A program made the translations under genes and the position numbers. The notes beneath the pieces are model-generated. The model worked only from the letters and a program-made list of their open reading frames with translations, did not search any database and was not told the origin of the DNA. From assembly GCF_007859945.1 (NCBI RefSeq), contig NZ_SJPQ01000001.1:682001-746000 (forward strand): 64,000 bases of DNA, read 5' to 3'. The first letter of the stretch is position 1. Each line of letters opens with the position of its first letter. Positions 52,905 through 61,105 of this stretch are shown piece by piece. This DNA comes from Pseudobythopirellula maris. GTDB lineage: Bacteria; Planctomycetota; Planctomycetia; Pirellulales; Lacipirellulaceae.

Positions 52905-53399
52905 TTAGATCGCAGTCGGCTTGCCCAACACTCGGCGCACGGGCACGAACTGGCCGGCGTGCATCATCGGGTGGTTCGCCAACAGCAAGCACATCGCGCC
53001 GATGGTCGGCACAATCCTGCGAAAATTCTCGTCCGGCGTCTCTTCGTCGAATCGCTCGGGGCTAAGGCCCGCCACCATGTCAGAAGACGCTTTGCGCATC
53101 TGCGTGAAGAGGTCCACGTATTCCTGCTTCGTGCAGAAATGCGACGGGTCGTCGTCGCCGCATGTTTCTCGGCTGTACTGATCGGCAAAGCCCTCGGGAA
53201 GCTCCGGCGCCGCGCCGGGCTGGATCGTGTCGATCATGTGCTTTTCGGCGGTGATCAGGTGCCCCAGCTGCCAAGCCAAGTGATTGCACCCCGGCGCCGG
53301 GCGCCGCATGAGGTCGGCGTCGTCAAGGTCGCCGAGGTACGCGTTGAGCACCATGTTGCTGAGTCCGGCGGCTGTCTGAATCGCTTCGTTGACGTTCAT
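52905..53399 (-). CDS. DinB-family protein
   Basis: The protein has 164 residues forming a four-helix bundle. The metal-binding histidines appear in NHLAWQLGHLITAEKHM and ANHPMMHAGQFVPVRRVLG, the DinB/YfiT pattern (His, His, His). DinB proteins are thiol-dependent metalloenzymes or stress proteins, some using bacillithiol or mycothiol. No substrate is evident. The ATG at 53399 starts MNVNEAIQTAAGLSN. It is convergent with the preceding gene. Confidence 0.85.
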   Translation of the reverse strand: MNVNEAIQTAAGLSNMVLNAYLGDLDDADLMRRPAPGCNHLAWQLGHLITAEKHMIDTIQPGAAPELPEGFADQYSRETCGDDDPSHFCTKQEYVDLFTQMRKASSDMVAGLSPERFDEETPDENFRRIVPTIGAMCLLLANHPMMHAGQFVPVRRVLGKPTAI

Positions 53400-53701
53400 C
53401 CGAAAATCGTCCTGGGTGGGGGTGAAGGCGTGCGAAGCTGAAGATTAAGAACAACCGTTCAACATATCAACCCCGCCTCCAACCCCGACGATATGAGCGG
53501 ATAATCGGCGTCGCTCCGGCCCTAGGTCAGCGTGCAGAACGAGGCTCTCCGGGCGGATTATCCATCCCGAGGAGTGCGTTCAAAGGTTAGAATAACGGGG
53601 CTTCTCCCGATTCACGCTGGATCAGCGGTCCGCTGCTCCGCGTTTTGACTGGCGTCTCGATTCTCTCCTCATCCCTTTTCGACACCGCATTGGAATCGCC
53701 G
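53400..53701. other. Intergenic region upstream of the pectate lyase-like gene
   Basis: The divergent promoters for the DinB gene and the secreted lyase gene should be here. I see no regulator site or gene in the 302 bases. A slightly AT-rich tract lies near 53440-53470. Confidence 0.4.
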
Positions 53702-56125
53702 ATGTGCCGCTCTGGTTCTGCTGTGCTCTTCGCAGCCACGATCGCTTGCAGCGTTCTTTGCTTCGGCCTGCTCAAGGCTAACGCCCAGACGCCGTTTTTC
53801 CCGGGCGCCGAAGGCTTCGGCGGCACGTTTCTCGGCTCGGCCCCTGCGGGAGGCTGGTTCGCGAACGCCGAAGTTTACCACGTGACGAACCTCAACGAGG
53901 ACGGGCCGGGGTCGTTCCGCAACGCGTTCGACGAGGACACCGCGAACAAGATTATCGTGTTCGACGTCGGCGGCGTGATCCGCCTCGACGGATCGGGCGT
54001 CGATAACATCGACATCAAGAACCTCAAGAACTACTACATCGCCGGCCAAACGGCCCCAAGCCCGGTGACTATTTACGGCGACATGACGCAGATCACGCAC
54101 AGCCCGAACAAGGTGAACGAGAACATCATCCTCCGCTACATGACGTTCCGCAAAGGGGTGAGCGACAACGACGACACGATCACCTTCGCCGGCGGAAACG
54201 ACAACGGCGTCGCCACCAACATGATCCTGGACCACGTCACGAGCACGTGGGCCGAGGACGAGAACACGTCGGTGGCCAATTACAACACGAACATCACCGT
54301 GCAGAACTCGCTGATCGCCGACGCGCTCGACGGCGGCAGCGACCACGCCTACGGCTCGCTGATCCGGCCGCGGACCGACTCGCAGGTGTCGTTCCACCAC
54401 AACCTGTACGCGAACAACAAGAGCCGCCAGCCGCGGCTGGGCAACTACAACGACTCGCTGCTCACGGCCGACCTGCGGAACAACGTGGTCTACAACTTCA
54501 GCGACCGGGCGGCCTACGCCGGCGGCTCGAGCGGCAGCGTGCCGGAGAGCGTCGACCTGAACTTCGTCGGAAACTACACCGTGGCGGGCCCGACGACGCC
54601 TTCGAGCAACGCCCCGCGTACCGTGCAGATCGACAACAACGCCGTGGTCGAGGCCTACCAGGCGGGCAACTACGTCGATTCGGACAAGGTGCGAGGCATC
54701 GACGGCAAGCCGAACGGCGCCGACACGGGCTGGAGCCAGTTCTACGTGATCCCCAGCAAAACGGGGCAACTCACCCAACGCTCCACGCCGTTCGCCACGC
54801 CCAACGTCACGACCATGAACGCGCCGGACGCTTACGACTACGTCGTGAGCCACGCCGGCAACTGGTGGTGGGACCGCGAGGCGATCGACGCGCGGATCGT
54901 CGGCAACGTCACGGGCGCCACCAACCCGCCCGACGGCGTGTCGCCGCTGACGCCCAACGCGGCCGAGCTGGCAGCCCTGCTGGCGACGCCGATGACCACG
55001 CACGCCGCCGGCTACGACACCGACGGCGACGGCATGTCGACCGTTTGGGAGCTAGCCCACGGCCTCGACCCCACGAACCCCAACGACTGGAACGGCGACT
55101 TCGACAACGACGGCTACATCGACCTCGTCGAGTTCATCAACGAGAAGGGCGAGTTCCCGGCGCCCGCGCCGATTGTCTTCCAAGGCGGCGGCTTCCCAGG
55201 CAGCGGTAACGTCCGCTACGCGGAGTTTGGCAACTGGCGCACCGATGATAGCGCGGCGACCGGCGGCACGGGCGGCACGGCGTGGCAGCCTTCGCGGTTC
55301 GACGAGGTGCGTATCCCATCCGGTTCTAGGGCTGCTATCGATGCAGCCGGACAACACGCCGGCAACCTCACACTCCAGCACGCCTTCCTGGACGTGGATG
55401 ATGGTTGGCTTGCCGTTGAGGGCGAATTGGCTTTCAACGGAAACAGTGGCGTGATGATTAACGGAGGCCAGCTGCTCGCAAATCGCATTTCAAGCATCGG
55501 CACACGAGCCTTGGCCCTGAGGGGCGGTACGTTGCGAGCTAACGAGATCGCTTTTGGCGTCACCAATAGCGGATCGACCCTAGCTCCGGGGCTCAGCCTC
55601 TTCGGCGGCATCGGCACAACCACCATTGACGGCTACCTGGAACTCGAGAGCGGGGCCATCGAAGTCGAAATCGCCGACGCGGAGACCTCCGATACCCTGG
55701 TGATCGATGGCCTGGTGACGCTCGGCGGCGCCTTGGACGTGCTGTTCCTCGACCTCTACGACCCGGGCGCCGGCAGCTGGGACATCATGACCGCCACCGA
55801 GGGCTTCAGCGGGGCGTTCGACACGCTGCCATCGGGCTTCGCCACGGGCATCGTCGGCTCGACGCTCACACTCTACTACAACACCGCCGTGCCGCTCGCC
55901 GGCGACTACAACGGCAACGGCGTGGTCGACGCCGCCGACTTCACGGTCTGGCGAGACGGCTTCGAGAACGGCGAGTACACGATGGCCCACTACGACACGT
56001 GGGTCGCGAACTTCGGCATGACCGCCGAACCGCCGGTCGATACGCAGAGCGTGCCGGAGCCCGCGGCTTTGGCGATGCTGGGGCTGCTTGCCTTGGGCCT
56101 CACGATCCGCCGCGGTCGACCGTGA
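53702..56125 (+). CDS. Secreted pectate lyase-like protein with dockerin-like and PEP-CTERM C-terminus
   Basis: The protein has 807 residues from ATG 53702. The signal peptide ends near residue 28 (LKANAQT). Residues 30-430 read as a right-handed beta-helix polysaccharide lyase (PL1-like): GAEGFGGTFLGSAPAGGWF, NLNEDGPGSFRNAFDED and SRQPRLGNYNDSLLTADLRN, with the RxPR motif of pectate lyases. Next is an EF-hand/thrombospondin-3-like calcium segment (DTDGDGMSTVWELAHGLD). A beta-rich region follows, then a dockerin-like GDYNGNGVVDAADFTVWRD and finally VPEPAALAMLGLLALGLTI with RRGR, the PEP-CTERM sorting signal. It is likely exported, processed by an exosortase and active on algal or plant polysaccharide. 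Its 3' end overlaps the convergent glycerate kinase gene by 26 bp. Confidence 0.85.
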   Translation: MCRSGSAVLFAATIACSVLCFGLLKANAQTPFFPGAEGFGGTFLGSAPAGGWFANAEVYHVTNLNEDGPGSFRNAFDEDTANKIIVFDVGGVIRLDGSGVDNIDIKNLKNYYIAGQTAPSPVTIYGDMTQITHSPNKVNENIILRYMTFRKGVSDNDDTITFAGGNDNGVATNMILDHVTSTWAEDENTSVANYNTNITVQNSLIADALDGGSDHAYGSLIRPRTDSQVSFHHNLYANNKSRQPRLGNYNDSLLTADLRNNVVYNFSDRAAYAGGSSGSVPESVDLNFVGNYTVAGPTTPSSNAPRTVQIDNNAVVEAYQAGNYVDSDKVRGIDGKPNGADTGWSQFYVIPSKTGQLTQRSTPFATPNVTTMNAPDAYDYVVSHAGNWWWDREAIDARIVGNVTGATNPPDGVSPLTPNAAELAALLATPMTTHAAGYDTDGDGMSTVWELAHGLDPTNPNDWNGDFDNDGYIDLVEFINEKGEFPAPAPIVFQGGGFPGSGNVRYAEFGNWRTDDSAATGGTGGTAWQPSRFDEVRIPSGSRAAIDAAGQHAGNLTLQHAFLDVDDGWLAVEGELAFNGNSGVMINGGQLLANRISSIGTRALALRGGTLRANEIAFGVTNSGSTLAPGLSLFGGIGTTTIDGYLELESGAIEVEIADAETSDTLVIDGLVTLGGALDVLFLDLYDPGAGSWDIMTATEGFSGAFDTLPSGFATGIVGSTLTLYYNTAVPLAGDYNGNGVVDAADFTVWRDGFENGEYTMAHYDTWVANFGMTAEPPVDTQSVPEPAALAMLGLLALGLTIRRGRP

Positions 56126-57491
56126 CTACGCGCAGGTCACAGACGTTCGTGCCCGTGGGCCCGGTGAGCAGCAGGCCGTCGGCCGCTTCGAAGAAGCGGT
56201 AGGCGTCGTTCCTGCGGAGCGCGTCTTCGAGGTCGAGGCCCGCGGACTCGGCGCGGGCAGCGACCGCCGTGTCGATGACCGCGCCGGCGGCGTCGGTGGG
56301 GCCGTCCTCGCCGTCGGTGCCGCCCGACAGCAGGCAGACGCCCGCCAGGTCGCCCCGGTCGCGGCGACGCATTTCCTGCAATGCGGCGAGCGTGAGCTGT
56401 TGGTTGCGGCCCCCCAGGCCGCGGATCGCGGCGTCGGCGAGCGTAACGGTCGGCTCGCCGCCGGTGATCAGGCAGTCGGGCGCCACGGAGGTGGGGGGCT
56501 CGTCGCGCATCCGCAGGGCCTCTTCGGCGAGGCCGCGGCCGATCTCCTCGGCGGGGCCCTCCGACGCGCGGCTGGAGGTCATCGCATGGTTGTAGCCCAA
56601 TCGCTCGGCCTCGATGCCGGCGGCGTCGACCGCGGTGGCGTTGTTGCCAATCACCACGGTGCGCGTTTCGTGGCGGGGGGGGATCGGCCTCGCGTCGGCG
56701 TGATTGCGTAGGTGAGCGACGATCGGCGCCGCCGCCGGGTCTCTTTCGACCCCCAACTCGGCGAGCACCCTTAGGGCGTCGTCACGGGTCTGCGGGTTGG
56801 GAACGGTGGGGCCGCTGGCGATCATGTCCAAGGGATCGCCCAGCACGTCGCTCAGCACGAGCGACACCATGCGGCCCGCGCGGCAGGCGCGCAGCAGGCC
56901 GCCCCCTTTCACCTGGCTGATCTGCTTGCGGACGGTGTTGAGCTGCTCGATCGTGGCGCCGGCGCCGGAGAGCAACCGTGTGACCGCCGCCTTCTGGTCG
57001 AGCGTCACCCCATCCGCCGGCGCGCAGAGCAGCGCCGAACCGCCCCCCGAGAGCAGGACAAGACAGAGGTCGTCGGCCGTCGCCGAGCCGAGGAGCTTGA
57101 GGATCCTCTGCGTGGCGGCCACTCCCTCGGGGCGGGGCTCGTTGACGCCCGCCGGTCGGCCCGCGACGAGCTCGATCGCCCGCGTCGGCCCGAGGCAGTC
57201 GGCCGGAACGCTCACCAAACCCGCGAGCCGCTTGTCGGTGAGCACGGCTTCGCCGAGGGCGGCCTCGAGGCCGCGGGCCATGCCGGCCCCCGCTTTACCG
57301 GCGCCCACCACGAAGAGACGCCGCACCGTGTGGAGGTCGACCTCGACGAGGTCGGCGCCGCCGTTGTCCACGAGCAGCCAGTTGCCGTCGACCCGCACGC
57401 TGGCGGGCAGCAGGGTCTCGGGCCGCACCGCCTCGACCCCGGCGCGCCAGATGCGCTCGGCGTCGTCACGCAGGTTTCGAGAACGGGACAT
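56100..57491 (-). CDS. Glycerate 2-kinase (MOFRL family)
   Basis: The protein has 463 residues from ATG 57491. It has the GckA/TtuD architecture: N-terminal Rossmann domain with LFVVGAGKAGAGMARGLE and DDLCLVLLSGGGSALLCAPA, and a C-terminal MOFRL domain with LSGGTDGEDGPTDAAGAVID. VVIGNNATAVDAAGIEAE and GGEPTVTLADAAIRGLGG are also typical. It should phosphorylate D-glycerate to 2-phosphoglycerate in the cytoplasm, for glyoxylate, serine or tartrate metabolism. It ends inside the 3' end of the lyase gene. A small membrane-protein gene ends 8 bp before its start. Confidence 0.9.
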   Translation of the reverse strand: MSRSRNLRDDAERIWRAGVEAVRPETLLPASVRVDGNWLLVDNGGADLVEVDLHTVRRLFVVGAGKAGAGMARGLEAALGEAVLTDKRLAGLVSVPADCLGPTRAIELVAGRPAGVNEPRPEGVAATQRILKLLGSATADDLCLVLLSGGGSALLCAPADGVTLDQKAAVTRLLSGAGATIEQLNTVRKQISQVKGGGLLRACRAGRMVSLVLSDVLGDPLDMIASGPTVPNPQTRDDALRVLAELGVERDPAAAPIVAHLRNHADARPIPPRHETRTVVIGNNATAVDAAGIEAERLGYNHAMTSSRASEGPAEEIGRGLAEEALRMRDEPPTSVAPDCLITGGEPTVTLADAAIRGLGGRNQQLTLAALQEMRRRDRGDLAGVCLLSGGTDGEDGPTDAAGAVIDTAVAARAESAGLDLEDALRRNDAYRFFEAADGLLLTGPTGTNVCDLRVVTVDRGGS

Positions 57492-57498
57492 TTTCGTC

Positions 57499-57744
57499 TC
57501 AGTGACCGGTGGGGGGCCCATGCCGCGGCGGCTCGTGCCTCGTCGGCCCGTGTCGCGATGGCTTAGGCGGGAAGAGGCGATAAATGTCGATCACCAACAG
57601 CGTCAGCCCGATGGCGATGACGGCCAGCCCCCAACCGCCGACTGTCGTGCGGATTCTGCCGCCCGGCATCGAGTTGACGTAGGCGCCCGTCGCCATCAGC
57701 AGGGCGCCGGAGAACACGACCAAGCTGCAAGCGATGGATCGCAC
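57499..57744 (-). CDS. Small two-helix membrane protein
   Basis: From a GTG at 57744, preceded by AAGGAG at 57752-57757, the frame gives 81 residues. It has two membrane helices (SIACSLVVFSGALLMATGAYV and GWGLAVIAIGLTLLVIDIYRL), separated by MPGGRIRT, and a proline/histidine-rich C-terminus. No family is recognised. It lies between rpiB (stop 20 bp away) and the glycerate kinase on the same strand, so it is probably co-transcribed. It is short and easily missed. Confidence 0.72.
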   Translation of the reverse strand: MRSIACSLVVFSGALLMATGAYVNSMPGGRIRTTVGGWGLAVIAIGLTLLVIDIYRLFPPKPSRHGPTRHEPPRHGPPTGH

Positions 57745-57764
57745 GGCGGGTGCTCCTTGCGGTG

Positions 57765-58223
57765 TCAGTTCTTGCGGCCGAGATAGTCGCGTTCGAGCTG
57801 GGTGATCTTCTCGACGCGGCGGGCGTGGCGGGCGCCCTCGAACTCCGTGTTGACCCAGACCTCGACCATCCGCTCGACCACGCGCGGGCTGAGCAAGTCG
57901 GCCGACAGGCAGAGGACGTTCAGGTTGTTGTGGCGGCGGCTGATCTCGGCCGTCACCTCGTCGGTGCACGGCGCGGCGCGGACGCCGCAGAATTTGTTGG
58001 CGGCCACCGCCATGCCGATCCCCGTGCCGCAGATCAGGATGCCGCGATCGACCTCGCCCTTGCTGACCTTGCCGGCGACGATGGCGGCGAAGTCGGGGTA
58101 GTCGACGCTCTCGGAGCCGCACGAGCCCTCGTCGATCGCCTCGTGCCCGAGCGACTCGAGCACGTTGATCACTTTGTTGCGTAGATCGAGACCCCGGTGG
58201 TCGCTGGCGACGGCGATGCGCAT
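57765..58223 (-). CDS. rpiB: Ribose-5-phosphate isomerase B
   Basis: The protein has 152 residues. Motifs are IAVASDHRGLDLRNKV (His9), DEGSCGSESVDYPDFA, GILICGTGIGMAVAANKF (Cys65) and AEISRRHNNLNVLCL, which match the RpiB/LacAB family. It interconverts ribose-5-phosphate and ribulose-5-phosphate. Downstream of a YrdC-phosphatase fusion on the same strand (156 bp), as ywlF follows ywlC and ywlE in Bacillus. Confidence 0.93.
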   Translation of the reverse strand: MRIAVASDHRGLDLRNKVINVLESLGHEAIDEGSCGSESVDYPDFAAIVAGKVSKGEVDRGILICGTGIGMAVAANKFCGVRAAPCTDEVTAEISRRHNNLNVLCLSADLLSPRVVERMVEVWVNTEFEGARHARRVEKITQLERDYLGRKN

Positions 58224-58379
58224 GACGTTTTTGTTCTCTTGCTATCTGCGGCCCGACCGACGCGAGTGCGTAGGTTGGGCCTTGTGGTTCGATCCGTCCG
58301 CCCGCGAAGCTGATTCTCAGCCCCGCGGTGATAGGCGCCACGGCCGTGTGGCGTCGCGACTAACAGTCCGGGCCCGCTC

Positions 58380-59534
58380 TCAATCCGGGCCTTCTGTGGC
58401 ATCCGTGCGGATCTCTTTCAGGATGGCGTCGAGGTGGTGGTCGATCCCCTGCTCGAGCTGCTCCGCGCACTGCCGGTAAACCTCGATCGATCCGCCGATC
58501 GGGTCGGGCACGTCGCGGCCGCCCGGCATCATCATTTTGACGCGTGGGGCGGCCTCGGGCCAGTGCCCCAGGATCGCGTCGCGGTGGGCGCGGGTCATCG
58601 TGAGCAGCAGATCGGCCTGCCGGATAAGGTGGTCGCTGAGCATCTGCGAGGAATGTGCCGCGAGTGAGATGCCGCGTTCCTCGAGCAGGGCCAGGGTCTC
58701 GGCCGCCGCCCGCCCGCCGTTGCTGGCCGACAGGCCGGCCGACGCCACGAGCAGGCCGCGCGATTCGAGTTCGTCGTCCGTTACCTTGAGCCGCTCGGCG
58801 AGTTTGCGTCGCATGAGCCCCTCGGCCATCGGGCTGCGGCAGGTGTTGCCCGTGCAAACCATCACCACCAAGTAACTGGACAAGCGTTCGATGGTTGGTT
58901 TCCCCACGACTCCCTCCCGGAGCATCTCGAAACGGTCGGGCCACACGCGAACGACCGACGAGGCCTGTCCGTAGCGGGCCGGTCCGTCGTCCAGCACCAG
59001 GCCGAGGCTATCGCCCAAGGCGTCGACGCAGCCCTTCGCGTCGGTCGCCTCGGGGTCGCCGCTGGCGTTCGCGCTGGTCAGCACCAGCGGTCCGGCGTGC
59101 ATGCGCAACACGTCTTGCAGCACCCGGTTGGCGGGCGCCCGGAAGCCGACCGTTCCGTTCGGGCAAACGTGCTGACGGATGCCGTCGCAGAGCTTGCCGG
59201 TGAGGCCCCCCTCGTGGTCGCTGCCGACCACCAGAGTTACCGGCCCCGGCCAGCAGCGCCGGGCAAGCCGGCGGGCGAGCGGGCCCCACTGCGGGGCGTA
59301 GTCCTCGGCGTCGTCGGCGCCTTTGACGGCCAACGCAAACGGGGCCGAAGCCGCCCTGCCCTTCGCCTCGGCGAGCCGGGCGACGGCGTCGGGTCGGTCG
59401 GCGCTAGCCGCGATGCCGTAAACGGTCTCGGTCGGGACACCGACCAGTTGGCCTTCTGCCAACGCCTGCACGGTGCGATGCACAACGTCGCGTAGGTCGT
59501 CCGCTTGGGCGACGTTGATAACGCGTGGCGGCAT
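58380..59534 (-). CDS. Fusion of YrdC/Sua5 domain and low-molecular-weight phosphatase (YwlE-like)
   Basis: The protein has 384 residues from ATG 59534; a longer frame to 59585 is less likely. Residues 1-215 form a YrdC/Sua5 domain: GQLVGVPTETVYGIAASAD, WPGPVTLVVGS, GTVGFRAPANRVLQDVL and GPLVLTSANASGDPEATD, the threonylcarbamoyl-AMP synthase fold that uses threonine, bicarbonate and ATP for the t6A base of tRNA. From residue 222 a low-molecular-weight phosphatase follows with CTGNTCRS (Cys227-Ser234), GLLVASAGLSASNGG and the general-acid Asp344 in DPIGGSIEVYRQ. The Thr in the loop is the residue that gives YwlE its preference for phosphoarginine. rpiB lies downstream. Confidence 0.9.
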   Translation of the reverse strand: MPPRVINVAQADDLRDVVHRTVQALAEGQLVGVPTETVYGIAASADRPDAVARLAEAKGRAASAPFALAVKGADDAEDYAPQWGPLARRLARRCWPGPVTLVVGSDHEGGLTGKLCDGIRQHVCPNGTVGFRAPANRVLQDVLRMHAGPLVLTSANASGDPEATDAKGCVDALGDSLGLVLDDGPARYGQASSVVRVWPDRFEMLREGVVGKPTIERLSSYLVVMVCTGNTCRSPMAEGLMRRKLAERLKVTDDELESRGLLVASAGLSASNGGRAAAETLALLEERGISLAAHSSQMLSDHLIRQADLLLTMTRAHRDAILGHWPEAAPRVKMMMPGGRDVPDPIGGSIEVYRQCAEQLEQGIDHHLDAILKEIRTDATEGPD

Positions 59535-60012
59535 AATGGGGGTGGTTCGGGAGCAAACGGAACGAAATGCGTGCGTCCATCGCACGGACGGTTCTGCCCC
59601 ACAGGCGTCGGTCGCCGTGATCGGGACAGCCCTGAACTATAACGGCCGCTTGTCGAGTCGGTCAACCAGTTGCGAGCGGTCTCCGCATGACCTAAGCCCA
59701 ATGCGGCAAGCCCTTTAGGTCGAGCGGCGAGTCTCGCTGAATCAATTCTACCTGCCGCCCTCTGATGCGACTTGAACGTCTCGGTCGTCAATAGCGATCG
59801 CGTCGCTCGAGGAGGCCCAAGACGCACAGACAGGATCTCACACGACAAGGCGTTAGCGCCGCGGGCCATGAAGCCCCAGAGGCGCCCATATCTCCACAGA
59901 AACGATCACTAGGCTAAATGAACGCCGCGGTGTTGTTGCTTCACGAGGCTCGGTCCGCCAGAATCTAGAGTCGAGGCGCGTCCTTTTCTTACGCTACGGA
60001 ACATCCCCACGC
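59535..60012. other. Intergenic region between YrdC fusion and NHL-repeat gene
   Basis: Divergent promoters for the two flanking genes should be here. No tRNA, small gene or strong repeat is visible in the 478 bases. Confidence 0.4.
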
Positions 60013-61011
60013 ATGAACGCTAGCGAGTCGCTTAGCAACGACGGCGCCGAGTCTCCTCGGGGGGCCGTGTCGCGTCGTCGTTTCTTGCAGGGGGCGGCCG
60101 CCTGTGGGCTGCTTGCCCCGTTGGCTAGCGCGACGGGCTGCGAGCCGGCGGGACCCGGGTTCGGTCGGCTCGACAAGGTGTGGGGCCGCCACGGCGTGGT
60201 CGGCGGTCGCATGCACAAGGCGCGGGCCATGGCGATCGACGCCGACCAGCGCCTTTACTTGGTCGACTTCACCGCTCGCATCTTGGTTTACGACCTCGAC
60301 GGCAACTACCTGCACGGCTGGAGCACGCCCGTGTGCGACAACGGCCGACCGACCGGCCTGACGTACGACCCGGCGTCGAACCGCCTGCTGGTGGCCGACA
60401 CGCACTACTACCGCATCCTGGAGTACGAGCTCGACGGCTCGCTGGTCTCGGCGGCGACCACCGGGGGCACGAACGGCGTGGCGCCGGGTGAGTTTGGGTT
60501 CGTCACCGACGCGGTGCGCGACTCTCAGGGTTGTCTCTACGTCTGCGAGTACGGCGACAACGACCGCGTGCAGAAGTTTTCGCCCGATGGCGAGTTCCTC
60601 GCCCAGTGGGGCTCGCACGGCACGGGCCCCGACCAATTCAAGCGGCCGCAGAACCTGCTCGTCGACAGCGACGACCGCTTGTGGGTCTGCGACGCCTGCA
60701 ACCACCGCATCAAAGTGTTCGACCCGGACGGCAAACTTGTGGCGATGTGGGGAGAAGAGGGCTCGGCGCCGGGGCAAATGTATTACCCTTACGACATCGT
60801 GATGGACCCGGCGGGCGACCTCTACATCGTCGAGTACGGGAACCACCGCGTGCAGAAGTTTACACAAGGGGGCGAGTCGCTCGGCGTGTGGGGCGGACAG
60901 GGCCGCGACGAGGGGCAGCTGTGGGACCCCTGGGCCTTGGCGCTCGACTCGCACAACCGGCTGCACGTGTTGGACACCCACAACAACCGGGTGCAGCGAG
61001 TGGTTGTTTGA
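60013..61011 (+). CDS. Tat-exported NHL-repeat (six-bladed beta-propeller) protein
   Basis: The protein has 332 residues. The N-terminus has a twin-arginine signal: SRRRFLQGAAACGLLAPLAS. The mature part is built of NHL-type repeats with motifs like DHRIYVVD-like DQRLYLVDFTARILVYD, NRLLVADTHYYRILEY, GCLYVCEYGDNDRVQKFS, RLWVCDACNHRIKVFD, DLYIVEYGNHRVQKF and RLHVLDTHNNRVQRVV. Six blades are visible. NHL propellers act as binding or scaffold domains, and some are lyases (peptidylglycine alpha-hydroxyglycine). No catalytic site is clear. The 94 bp after it contain a GC hairpin (61051-61067). Confidence 0.87.
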   Translation: MNASESLSNDGAESPRGAVSRRRFLQGAAACGLLAPLASATGCEPAGPGFGRLDKVWGRHGVVGGRMHKARAMAIDADQRLYLVDFTARILVYDLDGNYLHGWSTPVCDNGRPTGLTYDPASNRLLVADTHYYRILEYELDGSLVSAATTGGTNGVAPGEFGFVTDAVRDSQGCLYVCEYGDNDRVQKFSPDGEFLAQWGSHGTGPDQFKRPQNLLVDSDDRLWVCDACNHRIKVFDPDGKLVAMWGEEGSAPGQMYYPYDIVMDPAGDLYIVEYGNHRVQKFTQGGESLGVWGGQGRDEGQLWDPWALALDSHNRLHVLDTHNNRVQRVVV

Positions 61012-61050
61012 TTGTGAATCGATAGGAGCGAAGCGACGCGCGTAATTCCT

Positions 61051-61067
61051 CTCCCCCGCTGGGGGAG
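61051..61067 (+). terminator. Short GC hairpin between the NHL and VWA genes
   Basis: CTCCCCC pairs perfectly with GGGGGAG around a GCT loop, 40 bases after the NHL stop. No T-run follows. It may be a terminator or a dispersed repeat. Confidence 0.35.
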
Positions 61068-61105
61068 GGAGTAACATCCCCTAGACCCCAACACCTTCCC
61101 GCCGC

